From: Odontesthes bonariensis
Taxonomy: Eukaryota > Chordata > Actinopteri > Atheriniformes > Atherinopsidae
Assembly (NCBI RefSeq): GCF_027942865.1
Contig: NC_134516.1
Coordinates: forward strand, 25,689,322-25,753,321
DNA: 64,000 nucleotides
Direction: 5' to 3'
Position 1 is the stretch's first letter, and each line of letters begins with the position of its first letter. Below the pieces are notes generated by a model. The model saw only the letters and a list, made by a program, of their open reading frames with translations, made no database searches and was not told where the DNA came from. Below are positions 52,101 to 63,035 of the stretch, piece after piece. The position numbers and the translations under genes were made by a program.

Positions 52101-53662
52101 ATGTAGAACATGTAGAACATGTTGAACATGTAGAACATGTAGAACATGTAGAACATGTTCAACATGTTGAACATGTAGAACATGTAGAACATGTAGAACA
52201 TGTAGAACATGTTGAAGATGTGGAACATGTGGAACATGTAGAACATGTGGAACATGTAGAACATGTTGAAGATGTGGAACATGTGGAACATGTAGAACAT
52301 GTAGAACATGTGGAACATGTTGAACATGTAGAACATGTTCTACATGTTGAACATGTTGAACATGTTGAACATGTAGAACATGTTCAACATGTTGAACATG
52401 TAGAACATGTGGAACATGTTGAACATGTAGAACATGTGGAACATGTTGAAGATGTAGAACATGTAGAACATGTAGAACATGTTGAACATGTGGAACATGT
52501 TGAAGATGTAGAACATGTAGAACATGTAGAACATGTTGAACATGAAGAACATGTGGAACATGTTGAAGATGTGGAACATGTAGAACACGTAGAACATGTT
52601 GAACATGTTGAAGATGTGGAACATGTAGAACATGTGGAACATGTAGAACATGTTGAAGATGTGGAACATGTGGAACATGTAGAACATGTAGAACATGTAG
52701 AACATGTGGAACATGTAGAACACGTAGAACATGTGGAACATGTTGAAGATGTGGAACATGTAGAACATGTGGAACATGTGGAACATGTTGAAGATGTGGA
52801 ACATGTTGAACATGTGGAACATGTTGAGGATGTGGAACATGTAGAACATGTGGAACATGTAGAACATGTTGAAGATGTGGAACATGTAGAACATGTGGAA
52901 CATGTAGAACATGTAGAACATGTAGAACATGTTGAAGATGTGGAACATGTGGAACATGTAGAACATGTAGAACATGTAGAACATGTGGAACATGTTGAAG
53001 ATGTGGAACATGTTGAACATGTTGAACATGTTGAACATGTAGAACACGTAGAACACGTGGAACATGTTGAAGATGTGGAACATGTAGAACATGTGGAACA
53101 TGTTGAAGATGTGGAACATGTTGAACATGTGGAACATGTTGAAGATGTGGAACATGTAGAACATGTGGAACATGTGGAACATGTAGAACATGTTGAAGAT
53201 GTGGAACATGTAGAACATGTGGAACATGTAGAACATGTAGAACATGTGGAACATGTAGAACATGTTGAAGATGTGGAACATGTAGAACATGTAGAACATG
53301 TGGAACATGTAGAACATGTGGAACATGTAGAACATGTTGAAGATGTGGAACATGTAGAACATGTGGAACATGTAGAACATGTAGAACATGTAGAACATGT
53401 TGAAGATGTGGAACATGTAGAACATGTGGAACATGTAGAACATGTGGAACATGTTGAAGATGTGGAACATGTTGAACATGTTGAACATGTTGAACATGTA
53501 GAACATGTTGAACATGTAGAACACGTAGAACATGTGGAACATGTTGAAGATGTGGAACATGTGGAACATGTAGAACATGTGGAACATGTGGAACATGTTG
53601 AAGATGTGGAACATGTTGAACATGTTGAACATGTAGAACATGTAGAACATGTTGAACATGTT
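49154..53662. repeat. 501-unit satellite of the 9-mer GAACATGTW
   Basis: The main units are GAACATGTA, GAACATGTT and GAACATGTG, with the variant GAAGATGT recurring. The first full unit starts at 49154 and the last at 53654, exactly 500 x 9 bp apart, so no net out-of-phase indel exists. Each unit contains the palindrome ACATGT. The pattern around each GAAGATGT recurs (GATGTTGAACATGTAGAACA and similar), giving a higher-order period. The right half is richer in GTGG and GATGTGG units than the left. Very long open frames on both strands are a by-product of a stop-free 9-mer. Confidence 0.97.
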
Positions 53663-53932
53663 GAACAGCCTGCCTGATGGCATTCAGGGGCAGCGGGTCG
53701 GTGAGACTCCCTCTGGTGGCAGAAAACACAATGACACAAACAAACCTTTCCCACCGTCTTCACTGCCTGATGGATTAGATGGATGGGTGGATGTTTTCAC
53801 TCACTGTCTCGTCGGGTTTAGGAATAAAAGTCCACATGGAAAGGTGGTTATTTCAGGCTCTGTCTTGTGACTCTCTGTATAGGGACAGCCACCCCTCACC
53901 TCCATACCACATCTGATGTCAATACTCTTTAA
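53663..53932. other. Spacer after the satellite
   Basis: Single-copy-looking sequence with no recognised gene. It ends at the TTAA (53929-53932) of the MITE fragment. Confidence 0.4.
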
Positions 53933-54076
53933 AGCTGCAGTCGGCAAGTTTTCAAAATTACGAGTCTAAAGTCGGAAAATTCGAAGTGATACAACTTTCA
54001 GGTCCCTCCCCCAACCTCTAACAAGCTCCGAATCGCCCCCCAAACCCCTCCCCCTCTGTGGACGAGGTTGTGCACG
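53933..54076. mobile_element. Fragment of a TTAA MITE (AGCTGCAG family)
   Basis: The 144 bp match the left part of the element at 55714-56098 (AGCTGC, then GGCAAGTTTTCAAAATT, then AAGTCGGAAAATTCGAA). TTAA precedes it. The right part is missing. Confidence 0.7.
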
Positions 54077-54296
54077 GGATCAATTATCTTTTTTATAAGC
54101 AACAGCGTTTTATTAATTACACTCATGATGCCATTGAAGGACCAGCTGAACAGCTAGGCCCCACACTTTGAGAAGCACTGATTAAAGCCATGAGATGAAG
54201 TGCCTCCAAGTACAGACTGTTTTGGAAGTCCAGCACTCCTGAAGCACTGCTGTAAACAGTTATGGCACCATGTTGATGTACATAATAACACCTTAA

Positions 54297-55099
54297 AGGG
54301 ATATGCCACCCCCAGGCCAAATTAAGTGTATCCCCGCATTCCCGGGACATAAATAAGTGTGTGGGAGCGTTTTCCTGGCGACCCAGGCATTGTCCGAATC
54401 TCACAGCACTGACCACTGCTTTGTTGCACGTAATATCACAGCATACATACAAGCAAGCGTCGCCAGCGTCGCCACTCGAAATATTTCACCCAACGTGAAT
54501 TAATTTACTTGATTTACCTTCTAATTACTGTGTGAGTGGTGTACTTTCACATCGAGTGCAAATTACTGTGTAAATCAACACGCAAGGCTTGTTTTGGTCA
54601 TGTCGGGTTGAGAACTAGTTTTCGGTGCGGAAGATACAGCCGAAGCACGCTCCCCGCTACGTCATGGGGAATCCCCCCCCTGGCTGCTTCACGCTGGTTT
54701 GTTTGAGGAAAGCGGGGGTGGGGATTCCCAAAGATGTAGCGGGGAGTGTGCTTCGGCTGTATCTTCCGCACCGAAAACTAGTTCTCAACCCGACATGACC
54801 AAAACAAGCCTTGCGTGTTGATTTACACAGTAATTTGCACTTGAAGTGAAAGTACACCACTCACACAGTAATTAGAAGGTAAATCAAGTAAATTAATTCA
54901 CGTTGGGTGAAATATTTCGAGTGGCGACGCTGGCGACGCTTGCTTGTATGTATGCTGTGATATTACGCGCAACAAAGCAGTGGTCAGTGCTGTGAGATTC
55001 GGACAATGCCTGGGTGGACAGGAAAACGCTCCCACACACTTATTTATGTCCCGGGAATGCGGGGATACACTTAATTTGGCCTGGGGGTGGCATATCCCT
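54297..55099. mobile_element. TTAA-target foldback element with about 370-bp arms
   Basis: The left arm begins AGGGATATGCCACCCCCAGG and the right arm ends with its exact complement. Arms of about 370 bp pair almost completely around a spacer near 54668-54727. TTAA lies on both sides (54293-54296 and 55100-55103). The duplicated block at 56441-56629 has a single TTAA (56553-56556) at the same position, giving the empty site. There is no coding capacity. Confidence 0.93.
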
Positions 55100-55103
55100 T
55101 TAA

Positions 55104-55176
55104 GGCACTGCTGGGATTTGAACCCAGGATCTCCTGTTTACTAGACAGGCACTTTGACCAACTAAGCCACAGCGCC
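55104..55176 (-). tRNA. tRNA-Thr(AGT)
   Basis: 73 nt. Acceptor GGCGCTG/CAGTGCC has one G-T pair. The anticodon stem CCTGT/ACAGG encloses CTAGTAA, giving anticodon AGT. The T arm is CTGGG-TTCAAAT-CCCAG. All arms pair. The foldback element lies four bases from the 3' end of this gene. Confidence 0.9.
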
Positions 55177-55713
55177 ACATGGTTCATAAAACTGATGAAA
55201 GAATAAAGAGCAGGAACTGGATCCACCTCAGGAAGTGGTTTTTGTGATTCTGTACCTGAAGAATAGTTAAAGTCATGAGTAGAAGTGCCTCCAATTGGTT
55301 CAAAACTTCATCATATTTTGCAGATATTGTTGGGTTTTCAACTCAGACCCTGGTGTTCATGAGGAAGTCACTTTCACCAGTTACAGCCAGATCTCATGAA
55401 GCGGTGTACTTATTACACGCCAAGTCATTTACTGTGTTTTTACAAGGCTTTTTTATGCTTTTGCGTATTATTTTCCGCTACATATTTCAAGGAAATGACG
55501 TCCTGCCCTCAGCTTTTACTCTAACTCTGACTATTTCACGGTTTGTACGTTCATTTTGATATTATGTAGTGTGACAGGAGGAGAACCTCCACCGTACTGT
55601 ACCCTAACCATTTGACTTGTTATGTGAACGGAGGAAAATTACACTCTGAAAGTATAAAAAAGGCATAAATGAGACTTTAAAAGGTGTGTGCTATTTATAC
55701 GCACTTTCATTAA

Positions 55714-56098
55714 AGCTGCCGTTGGCAGGTTTTCAAAATTCCGAGTCTAAAGTCGGAAAATTCGAACTGATACAACTTTCAGGTCCCTCCCCCTCTGTGG
55801 ACGAGGTTGTGCACATGAGTTCACACCAGTGTGCGCGCACACAAGCTGGGGGCAGACTCACGCTCAGCATGGAAGACGTGGTTGGTGACTGTTCTGCTCA
55901 GATAATAGATCAATAGTAAACCTAACGTGATTGGTTAAAAACAGCCGGGAGCGCTCGATTTTCGCAAGCACGATTACAGGCTTCAGAGGGAGCTACAGAA
56001 TTCGGGATTTTTCCTAAACAGCCTATTTAATATTCTACTTCCAGAATCCCATGACAGTTCAAGCTAATAAGACTAAAAAAAAGTTGCCGACGACAGCT
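55714..56098. mobile_element. TTAA MITE (AGCTGCCGTTGGCAGG family)
   Basis: The ends are AGCTGCCGTTGGCAGG and a near-complement TTGCCGACGACAGCT. TTAA lies on both sides (55710-55713 and 56099-56102). Length is 385 bp, with no coding content. Confidence 0.85.
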
Positions 56099-56177
56099 TT
56101 AAGTGTACCAGTGAAAAGGATTTAGTATAAAGCTGACAATAAGCTGTTTTATATGCTAAGTCATAGCTAGCTCTGAA

Positions 56178-56250
56178 GGCACTGCTGGGATTTGAACACA
56201 GGATCTCCTGTTTACAAGACAGGCACTTTGACTAACTAAGCCACAGCGCC
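56178..56250 (-). tRNA. tRNA-Thr(TGT), possibly weakened
   Basis: The acceptor and anticodon stems are the same as in the neighbouring copies, but the loop is CTTGTAA, giving anticodon TGT. The T stem CTGTG/CCCAG has a mismatch and the D arm carries one change, so activity is less certain. It lies in the second duplicated block. Confidence 0.75.
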
Positions 56251-56556
56251 ACATGGTTCATAAAACTGATTAAAGAATAAAGAGCAGGAACTGGATCCAC
56301 CTCAGGAAGTGGTTTTGTGTGATTTATTACCAATATTCATGTGATCTCTGCATAAATCAGGGCTTGATGTTTTTCAAATTATCTCTATATGTGAAAACAT
56401 TGGATATAGTCCCAGTTCCATCTTCTGTACCTCAAGAATATTTAAAGCCATGAGATGAAGTGCCTCCAAGTACAGACTGTTTTGGAAGTCCAGCGCTCCC
56501 GAAGCACTGCTGTAAACAGTTATGGCACCATGTTGATGTACATAATAACACCTTAA

Positions 56557-56629
56557 GGCACTGCTGGGATTTGAACCCAGGATCTCCTGTTTACTAGACA
56601 GGCACTTTGACCAACTAAGCCACAGCGCC
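56557..56629 (-). tRNA. tRNA-Thr(AGT)
   Basis: Sequence as for 55104-55176: anticodon AGT, with all arms pairing. Preserves the uninterrupted TTAA just beyond its 3' end. Confidence 0.9.
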
Positions 56630-56636
56630 ACATGGT

Positions 56637-57466
56637 TCATAAAACTGATGAAAGAATAAAGAGCAGGAACTGAAACTCAGTTCGGAAGTCTGGAAGTTTT
56701 GGAAGTCCTGAGGGGTGTTCCACGAAGCTGGATTCGCAGAAAGCCTGGCTTTTCTCGATAGTTCTGGCTAATCTAAGAGAGAGTTCCGCTCCACCAACGT
56801 GGCTCTTTTCTTTCAGTTGCTCTTTCCAGCTCTCTGCCTCTTTCAGAACTGACTGATATTCAGTTTCTGCTGCTGCTGCTTTCAGAGTTTCACACAATCC
56901 TGCAGTGACTCGGTTGCACTGCTTGAGCTCCTGCTCACACTTTTGACGGAGATGCCGCTCACACGTCAAACAGTTTTCCACCTTCTTTAGTTTTTCCTCA
57001 GTCATGGAGCAGCCGCTCTCTGCTGCCACTCTTCTGTCTTTTTCTCCTGTCAGAAAGAAATGTTTCTTCAGCAGCTTTGTCCTCAGAATATCCATCCCAT
57101 GCTATAAATAGCTGATCTTGCCATTCTTCTGTCGGTCAGAGTTCTGTCATTTCTCTGATCCATAATCTCGGTCGGCAGCAGAGGCGTTAGAGGGAATCCC
57201 CTCGGTTTGTGAAACTGGAAACTTCCACTTGACTGGAGGAACTACGGAGGCCTGGAGATGATCCTGCAGGAGCTGGACATCCTCTGAGTGAGGAGTCCCA
57301 GCTGCAGCAGAGACCTCGGATTGTTCTTTTTCCAACAGTTGCTGGGTTCCTCATAACTTTCCTTACTGCCAAAAGTAATGGGACACGTGTAGAAACCCTC
57401 GGGCAAATCGTCGTCTGCCATGTCACACCACTGAAGTGGAGGAGATGATTTCTTGGTTTGACTCAT
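56637..57466 (-). pseudogene. Broken coiled-coil gene fragment, unidentified
   Basis: On the minus strand, MSQTKKSSPPLQWCDMADDD and LPEGFYTCPITFGSKES start at 57466. Sequence then continues in another frame as EKEQSEVSAAAGTPHSEDV and VVPPVKWKFPVSQTEGIPS. After a stop, a third open stretch (57095-56700) encodes EEKLKKVENCLTCERHLRQK and ESWKEQLKEKSHVGGAEL, which looks like coiled coil. Internal frame changes without splice sites suggest a pseudogene, perhaps processed. I do not recognise the parent. Confidence 0.35.
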
Positions 57467-59118
57467 TAGGCCCGAGCAGCTAAGCGCTGCGAAGGCCTAT
57501 TGTATCTGAAGGATTTCACTATTATTTTTATTCCGGCTTCTTACTTCTTCTCCACGCGGAATCGCGAATGGGGGGGCCTGAACGTATTCGAAAACTCACC
57601 AAACTTTACCCAAAATTGTCCCCCGCGTGAAATCGCATGATTTTAATGTACTCGAAAGTGGGCGTTGCATAACTGCTCTATAGCGCCACCTAACGTGAGA
57701 TAGACCGAACCGTACGTCGTAGAGAGCTGAAACTCGGTATGTATGTAGATCGCCTCAAATCAAGAACAAAAGTCTCTTGGAGGTATGCTGTAAAACGTAC
57801 AAGGAGGCGGCCATTTTGGGTTAAAGGGCAAATTTTGGCCATTTTTCATATTTACACACCTCGCAGGAAAATTTTCACGCCCCAGGGATTTTGAGCTACG
57901 GACTTCATCTTTGGTCGGTATGCAGTTAAGGGATGGGGGAACAAAAGTTATCAGAAAGTTTGAGTTTTTGAGCATGTTAAGGGGGCTTGGCCAAGCGGCG
58001 AACTTGGCGTACTCGCCAGTGTAAACGAAACGCTATAACTTTCACGTAAAAAGTTCAATCTGCACCAAACTTGGTATGAGTCATACATGTTGGATGCATG
58101 TCAATCCTATGTGGTCAAATGATGACGTCATATAAGCCCCGCCCCCTCAGAACAGGAAGTCACGTTTTTTCCTTGGAAAGCTCCATCTCTGGCCCCCTTC
58201 ACCTAATCAACATGATCTTGTGTCAGAATACAGATAACAAGTTGGTCTCACTTGCTTTAAAGCACCAACAGTTTTCAGTTGAAGGCGTGGCTCTGGCGGC
58301 TTGGTGAAGTCAGACATCACGCCGTTACCATACGTTTGGCTCTAAATTCTACAGTTTTGAGCTGAGGTGCACCAAACTCACTGGGATCGATCCTAATCCA
58401 CCCCCCAACAGGTGTTTAGTCCAATATTTGATGGGCGTGGCCTAATGCCTCCACAGCGCCCCCTAGAAACTATAAAAACATCAGCTCCAAGCCATGCTTT
58501 CACCGACAATCATGAAACTCAGCACACCTGTACGTCTTGTCAGGACCTACAAAATAGTGTGGGCGTGGCAGAATGGCACATTCCAATCCCTCGCCGTTTG
58601 CATACGTTCGGCTCTAAATCTCACACGCATCATCCGATTTGCACCACACTAGATATGAATGACCTTTGTTAACCTCTAAAGAGCCCAATAGGATTATATT
58701 GGAGTGTGACTCCACTGCGCCCCCTAGATCATTTAAACAGCTATATCTCCTTGAGACATCATCAGATCTGCACCGTGTTTTTTGTGCATCATTACGGAAA
58801 GGCGCTTGACACGTTGGCGTCATACATTTGTGACGTCGCTAGACCCCGCCCCAACACAAAACAGGAAGTCACAGTAACTCCTGTCTGGAAGGTGAGATGT
58901 CGCTTCAACTTTGAACACGTGCCACTGGTGTCGTACTGTCGTGGACTGAAGACGATTTGGGAGATTCGTCGCACGCTCCGCCCGGTGGACGGGCGCGGGA
59001 GACGCGTGACCACGTCGGTGACCACGTCGGGGCGGCGGTGCCGGCGGTCAGGCGGTCGCAAGGCCGGAGCTGCGCTTGGCTGCGAGGGCCGTTATCACTG
59101 CTCGCAGTTCTTGTTTTG
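57464..59118. repeat. Large non-coding interspersed repeat
   Basis: The left part AGGCCCGAGCAGCTAAGCGC and GCGAAGGCCTATTGTATCTG, internal GCGCCCCCTAG blocks (near 58465 and 58720) and a right part with GCGAGGGCC match a high-copy fish repeat I recognise by its ends. I see no conserved protein. The left terminus can form a small hairpin. The superfamily is not determined. Confidence 0.5.
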
Positions 59119-60127
59119 CTTGTTGTTTCTAAGTACTTAAAAAAAAAAGACTTTTTAAGATAGTAAGTAAGCGTTGTTTCTAAGTGCTTGTTAAAATGAC
59201 TATTTAAGATACTAATTAAGTGTTTTTTAGGTGATGTGAAAACCGTTTGCTGTGACTTTCAAATCTGCTTCAAAAACTGGACGTGTTTCTTCAGATAAAC
59301 TCCTGACCAGCTGTGAAAAAGCAGTGAAAATGTCTGGCCTGTATAAACTTTGTGATGTCATACAAGATCAGAGATGACATGGATTGTGATGTCACCACAG
59401 TGATGACATCACAACTTTGTGAAGGCTTCTGTTCTGTCTCTTCTGGTCTGTGGTTCCAACCACAGATTCTGGATGGAAGTGAAGTCCGGATTCCAGAATG
59501 TTGATTTGTGTTCTCTGTTAATCTCTGGACGACTTCAGCTGATTACTTCCTGTCACTGTCATGTTGGAAGGTCCACTTCTGCCAGTTTTTCAGCAGCCAG
59601 TATCATGTTTTCCACCAGCAGTGTTTCCCAAGACAGAATAATGTCAGTTTTTTTTTTTTAAATCTGACAGGTAACCAGGGAAGGAAGGACAAGAGGCAGG
59701 GAGGTGGGCAACCACTGTGTGGCCTGGTGTGGGAATAATCACCTCAGCTGCTGATTTTAGGAGGAGCACCAATAAGCGTCTCCATCCCAGGAGAAGAGGT
59801 GGCTGAGGAACACCTGGGAGTTTACCTGTTGCATATCTCTTATAAGTCTGTGGTGCAGAGTGCCATCTTTCTTCAGCACCATCTGCTGTGGCAGCAGCAT
59901 CAGAGCCAGCGACTCAAAGGAACTGAGCAAACTGCTAAAGAAGGCTGGCTCTGACCTGGGGACTGCTTTGGAGCTGTGTTTGATGAGCACTCACTTCTTT
60001 TTTTTTTTTTAAACCCCTTGTCCTGTCCAGCATTATGGCAGCAGAATTGTAATCTGAATACCGTTTATGCCAAACACATTTGCTATACCAAGGGAAGCTT
60101 TATGAATGTAAAGCTCCCCTTGATGCC
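59119..60127. other. Spacer with a small LINE relic
   Basis: Near 59920-59980 the plus strand reads KELSKLLKKAGSDLGTALEL, resembling the C-terminal region of a fish LINE reverse transcriptase protein. The rest is unassigned, with T runs at 59650 and 60000. Confidence 0.35.
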
Positions 60128-60139
60128 CATCAACTCCTT

Positions 60140-60466
60140 CCATCCATCCATTATCTATACCGTCGGTCGGGTCGCAGGGGGGGGGGGCTGGAGCCTATCC
60201 CAGCAGTCAATGGGCGAGAGGCGGGGTACACCCTGGACAGGCCGCCAGTCCATCCCAGGGCCACATAGAGACAAACAACCATGCACACTCACACTCACAC
60301 AATTTTTTGGACAGTGGGAGAAAGCCGGAGTACCTGGAGAGAACCCACGCATACACGGGGAGAACATGCAGACTCAACACAGAAAGGCCCCGGCTGGGTG
60401 TTGAACCTAGAACCTTCTTGCTGTGAGGCGACTGTGCTAACCACCACACCACCGTGCAGCCCCCTC
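60140..60466 (-). mobile_element. Retroposed repeat with a perfect 12-bp duplication
   Basis: The sequence (CCATCCATCCATTATCTATA at the left, TGAGGCGACTGTGCTAACCA at the right) is a very common fish retroposon tail. The flanks are catcaactcctt, present at 60128-60139 and 60467-60478, a perfect 12-bp target duplication typical of LINE-driven insertion. No coding content. Confidence 0.85.
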
Positions 60467-60790
60467 CATCAACTCCTTATTTTTATTTATTTATTTTTGT
60501 TACAATACTTAACATGATGTGATAGTGTGATAGTGCCGAACCGGACCGGGGGACAGAGAGAGAGGGAGAGCGAAGAAGGGAAAAAAAGGAACAGAAATAT
60601 GAAGAGACAAACATAGAAAACAATGAAAAATCAGAAAACCAGCTGCTATACCTGTAAAAACAAAACTGAAGACAATCCAAGGCTTTTGTGGGGAATCCAG
60701 CCTTAGAGGCAGCAGGAGCACCTGTAAACAGACAAGCAGAGAACAAACACACAAACAAAAAAGCACAAGCAGCAGCAATCACATGGCAGC

Positions 60791-60850
60791 CTTCCATCAA
60801 GGAATCGAACCCTGTTCCTCCGCTTGACAGGCGGATTCTAACCTTTGACC
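60791..60850 (-). pseudogene. tRNA-Asp-like relic, unit 1
   Basis: An anticodon stem TCCGC/GCGGA encloses CTGTCAA (anticodon GTC). A B-box-like GGTTCGATTCC is intact. The 5' acceptor strand cannot be found, so a mature tRNA is unlikely. Confidence 0.45.
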
Positions 60851-60902
60851 AGCGAATTGTCAAGCCTTTACATGACTGAGAGCGTAAATTGACTGTGGAA
60901 GG

Positions 60903-60974
60903 GGTTCCATGGTGTAAAGGTCAGCACTCTGGACTCTGAATCCAGTGATCGGAGTTCAAATCTCGGTGGAACCT
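60903..60974 (+). tRNA. tRNA-Gln(CTG)
   Basis: 72 nt. Acceptor GGTTCCA/TGGAACC; anticodon stem CTGGA/TCCAG with loop CTCTGAA, giving CTG. The T stem has one mismatch (CGGAG/CTCGG) compared with the next copies. Confidence 0.9.
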
Positions 60975-61163
60975 TCAGGTGTGTGCTGTCATGGTTGCGT
61001 TCTGAAAAGAAGATGAGTTGAGTAGGCTAGTCAGTTGCCAAATGACACCAGAGTGCTCAATTCCAGCTGAGAGGGTATGTGACATCACACCTCTGTGTTG
61101 CTCATTGAATTTTTTTTGGTTTCTTCTTGCATATTCATTTACGATGCTTCCATTTATCCATGC

Positions 61164-61193
61164 TCGAAACTGGGCGGAAACTGGGCGGAAACA
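61164..61193 (+). pseudogene. tRNA-Val 3' remnant
   Basis: TCGAAACTGGGCGGAAAC is the T-loop to acceptor end of the tRNA-Val seen in later units, with AACTGGGCGGA present twice. The 5' part and upstream spacer are missing in this unit. Confidence 0.8.
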
Positions 61194-61413
61194 TTACTTG
61201 CTCCTCCTTTATTTATTTCATCCTTGTGTGAAGATGTATGACTGCACGTTAATGATAGCAACATCAACATATTCATAATTATGGATAGGAGGGGAGCCTC
61301 ATCTGCTATTCTTGACATGTAAAGTCAATTTTTGCAGGTTTTCAAAAGATTTTCTGATGCTATGGTGTGAAACGGACTTTGGCGAATCCCTAGCTGCTGA
61401 GCGAAAATGGCAG

Positions 61414-61475
61414 CCTTCGGTCAAGGAATCAAACCCTGTTCCTCCGCTTGACAGGCGGATTCTAACCTTTGACCA
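61414..61475 (-). pseudogene. tRNA-Asp-like relic, unit 2
   Basis: As in unit 1, with the anticodon stem intact. The T loop carries TTTGATT in place of TTCGATT. Confidence 0.45.
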
Positions 61476-61634
61476 TTGAAGAAGATACAGAATGTGTTGC
61501 TTGACTGTCGTGCCAATTCTGAGAATACAAGCTATAAGAGTATCACTGAAAAATTGACAAAAAAAATCACGTCGTTAAAACCCTTTCATTGTCAAGCATT
61601 TGCATGACTGAGAGCATAAATTGACTGTGGAAGG

Positions 61635-61706
61635 GGTTCCATGGTGTAAAGGTCAGCACTCTGGACTCTGAATCCAGTGATCCGAGTTCAAATCTCGGTG
61701 GAACCT
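61635..61706 (+). tRNA. tRNA-Gln(CTG)
   Basis: All stems pair; the T stem is CCGAG/CTCGG. Anticodon CTG. Confidence 0.93.
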
Positions 61707-62042
61707 CCAGGTTTGTGCTGTCATGGTTGTGTTCTGGAAAGAAGATGAGTTGAGTAGGCTAGTCACTTGTGAAAGGACACCAGAGTGCTCAATTCCAGCT
61801 GAGAGGATCTGTGGTATATGACGTCACACCTCTGTGTTGCTAGTTGAATCTTTTTTGGTTTCCTCTTGCATATTCATTTACGATGCTTCTATTTATCCAT
61901 GCTCTCCCAGAGGAGTGTGTTACAATCCCACTTCTGACTCAATTTGTTGCAACTCCTCAAACTCTTTCCGCAAGCAACAAAATTTTGGAAAACTTACCTC
62001 ATTCTTTGGCTTCCGGAACACTAGTGAATAGGTATGGTGCCA

Positions 62043-62115
62043 CTTTCCGTAGTGTAGTGGTTATCACGTTCGCCTAACACGCGAAAGGTCCTCAGTTCGA
62101 AACTGGGCGGAAACA
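62043..62115 (+). tRNA. tRNA-Val(AAC)
   Basis: Anticodon stem TTCGC/GCGAA with loop CTAACAC, giving AAC. T arm CTCAG-TTCGAAA-CTGGG. The first base is C instead of G, so the top acceptor pair is lost; the other six pairs hold. Confidence 0.85.
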
Positions 62116-62335
62116 TTACTTGCTCCTCCTTTATTTATTTCATCCTTGTGTGAAGATGTATGACTGCACGTTAATGATATCAACATCAACATATACATAA
62201 TTATGGATAGGAGGGGAGCCTCATCTGCTATTCTTGACATGTAAAGTCAATTTTTTCAGGTTTTAAAAAGATTTTCCGATGCTGTTGTTTGAAACGGACT
62301 TTGGCGAATACCTAGCTGCTGAGCGAAAATGGCAA

Positions 62336-62395
62336 CCTTCGGTCAAGGAATCGAACCCTGTTCCTCCGCTTGACAGGCAGATTCTAACCTTTGAC
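62336..62395 (-). pseudogene. tRNA-Asp-like relic, unit 3
   Basis: The anticodon stem is now TCTGC/GCGGA, one pair broken. The GGTTCGATTCC block is kept. Confidence 0.45.
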
Positions 62396-62554
62396 CATTG
62401 AAGAAGATACAGAATGTGTTGCTTGACTGTCGTGCCAATTCTGAGAATACAAGCTGTAAGAGTATCACTGAAAAATTGACAAAAAAACACGTTGCTAAAA
62501 CCCTTTCATTGTCCAGCATTTGCATGACTGAGAGCATAAATTGACTGTGGAAGG

Positions 62555-62626
62555 GGTTCCATGGTGTAAAGGTCAGCACTCTGGACTCTGAATCCAGTGA
62601 TCCGAGTTCAAATCTCGGTGGAACCT
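62555..62626 (+). tRNA. tRNA-Gln(CTG)
   Basis: Same as the copy at 61635-61706; all stems pair. Confidence 0.93.
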
Positions 62627-62962
62627 TCAGGTTTGTGCTGTCATGGTTGTGTTCTGGAAAGAAGATGAGTTGAGTAGGCTAGTCACTTGTGAAAGGACAC
62701 CAGAGTGCTCAATTGCAGCTGAGAGGATCTGTGGTATATGATGTCACACCTCTGTGTTGCTAGTTGAATCTTTTTTGGTTTCTTCTCTCATATTCATTTA
62801 CGAAGCTTCTATTTATCCATGCTCTCCCGCAGGAGTGTGTTACAATCCCATTTCTGACTCAATTTGTTGCGACTCCACAAACTCTTTCCGCTTGCAACAA
62901 AATTTGGGAAAACTTACCTCATTCTTTGGCTTCCGGAACACTAGTGAATAGGCATGGCTTCA

Positions 62963-63035
62963 GTTTCCGTAGTGTAGTGGTTATCACATTCGCCTCACAC
63001 GCGAAAGGTCCTCAGTTCGAAACTGGGCGGAAACA
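62963..63035 (+). tRNA. tRNA-Val(CAC)
   Basis: The acceptor GTTTCCG/CGGAAAC is perfect. The loop is CTCACAC, giving CAC rather than AAC. The D arm side has one change (CACATT for CACGTT), which affects the first pair of the anticodon stem region. Confidence 0.9.

Larger units (their letters stand above)
54180..56700. repeat. Segmental duplication carrying three tRNA-Thr genes
   Basis: Three related blocks each contain a minus-strand tRNA-Thr followed on the plus strand by ACATGGTTCATAAAACTGAT and AGAGCAGGAACTG. On the left side, 54180-54292 matches 56441-56552 closely (CCATGAGATGAAGTGCCTCC through CATGTTGATGTACATAATAA). The first block has since received the foldback element 54297-55099. Confidence 0.85.

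Noticed and set aside
48986-53763. Very long open frames on both strands (about 450 to 1470 codons) giving HVE, MFYMFNM, QHVLHV or CST repeats
   Set aside because: They are produced by a stop-free 9-mer in exact phase. Several frames on both strands are open at once, there is no domain and no start context.
54150-54178. Possible hAT terminus (complement of CAGTGCTTCTCAAAGTGTGG)
   Set aside because: It resembles a known hAT end, but no partner end or duplication was found, so no element is claimed.
60483-60863. Minus-strand open frame of 126 codons rich in hydrophobic residues
   Set aside because: It covers part of the tRNA-Asp-like relic and low-complexity purine tracts; no conserved content.
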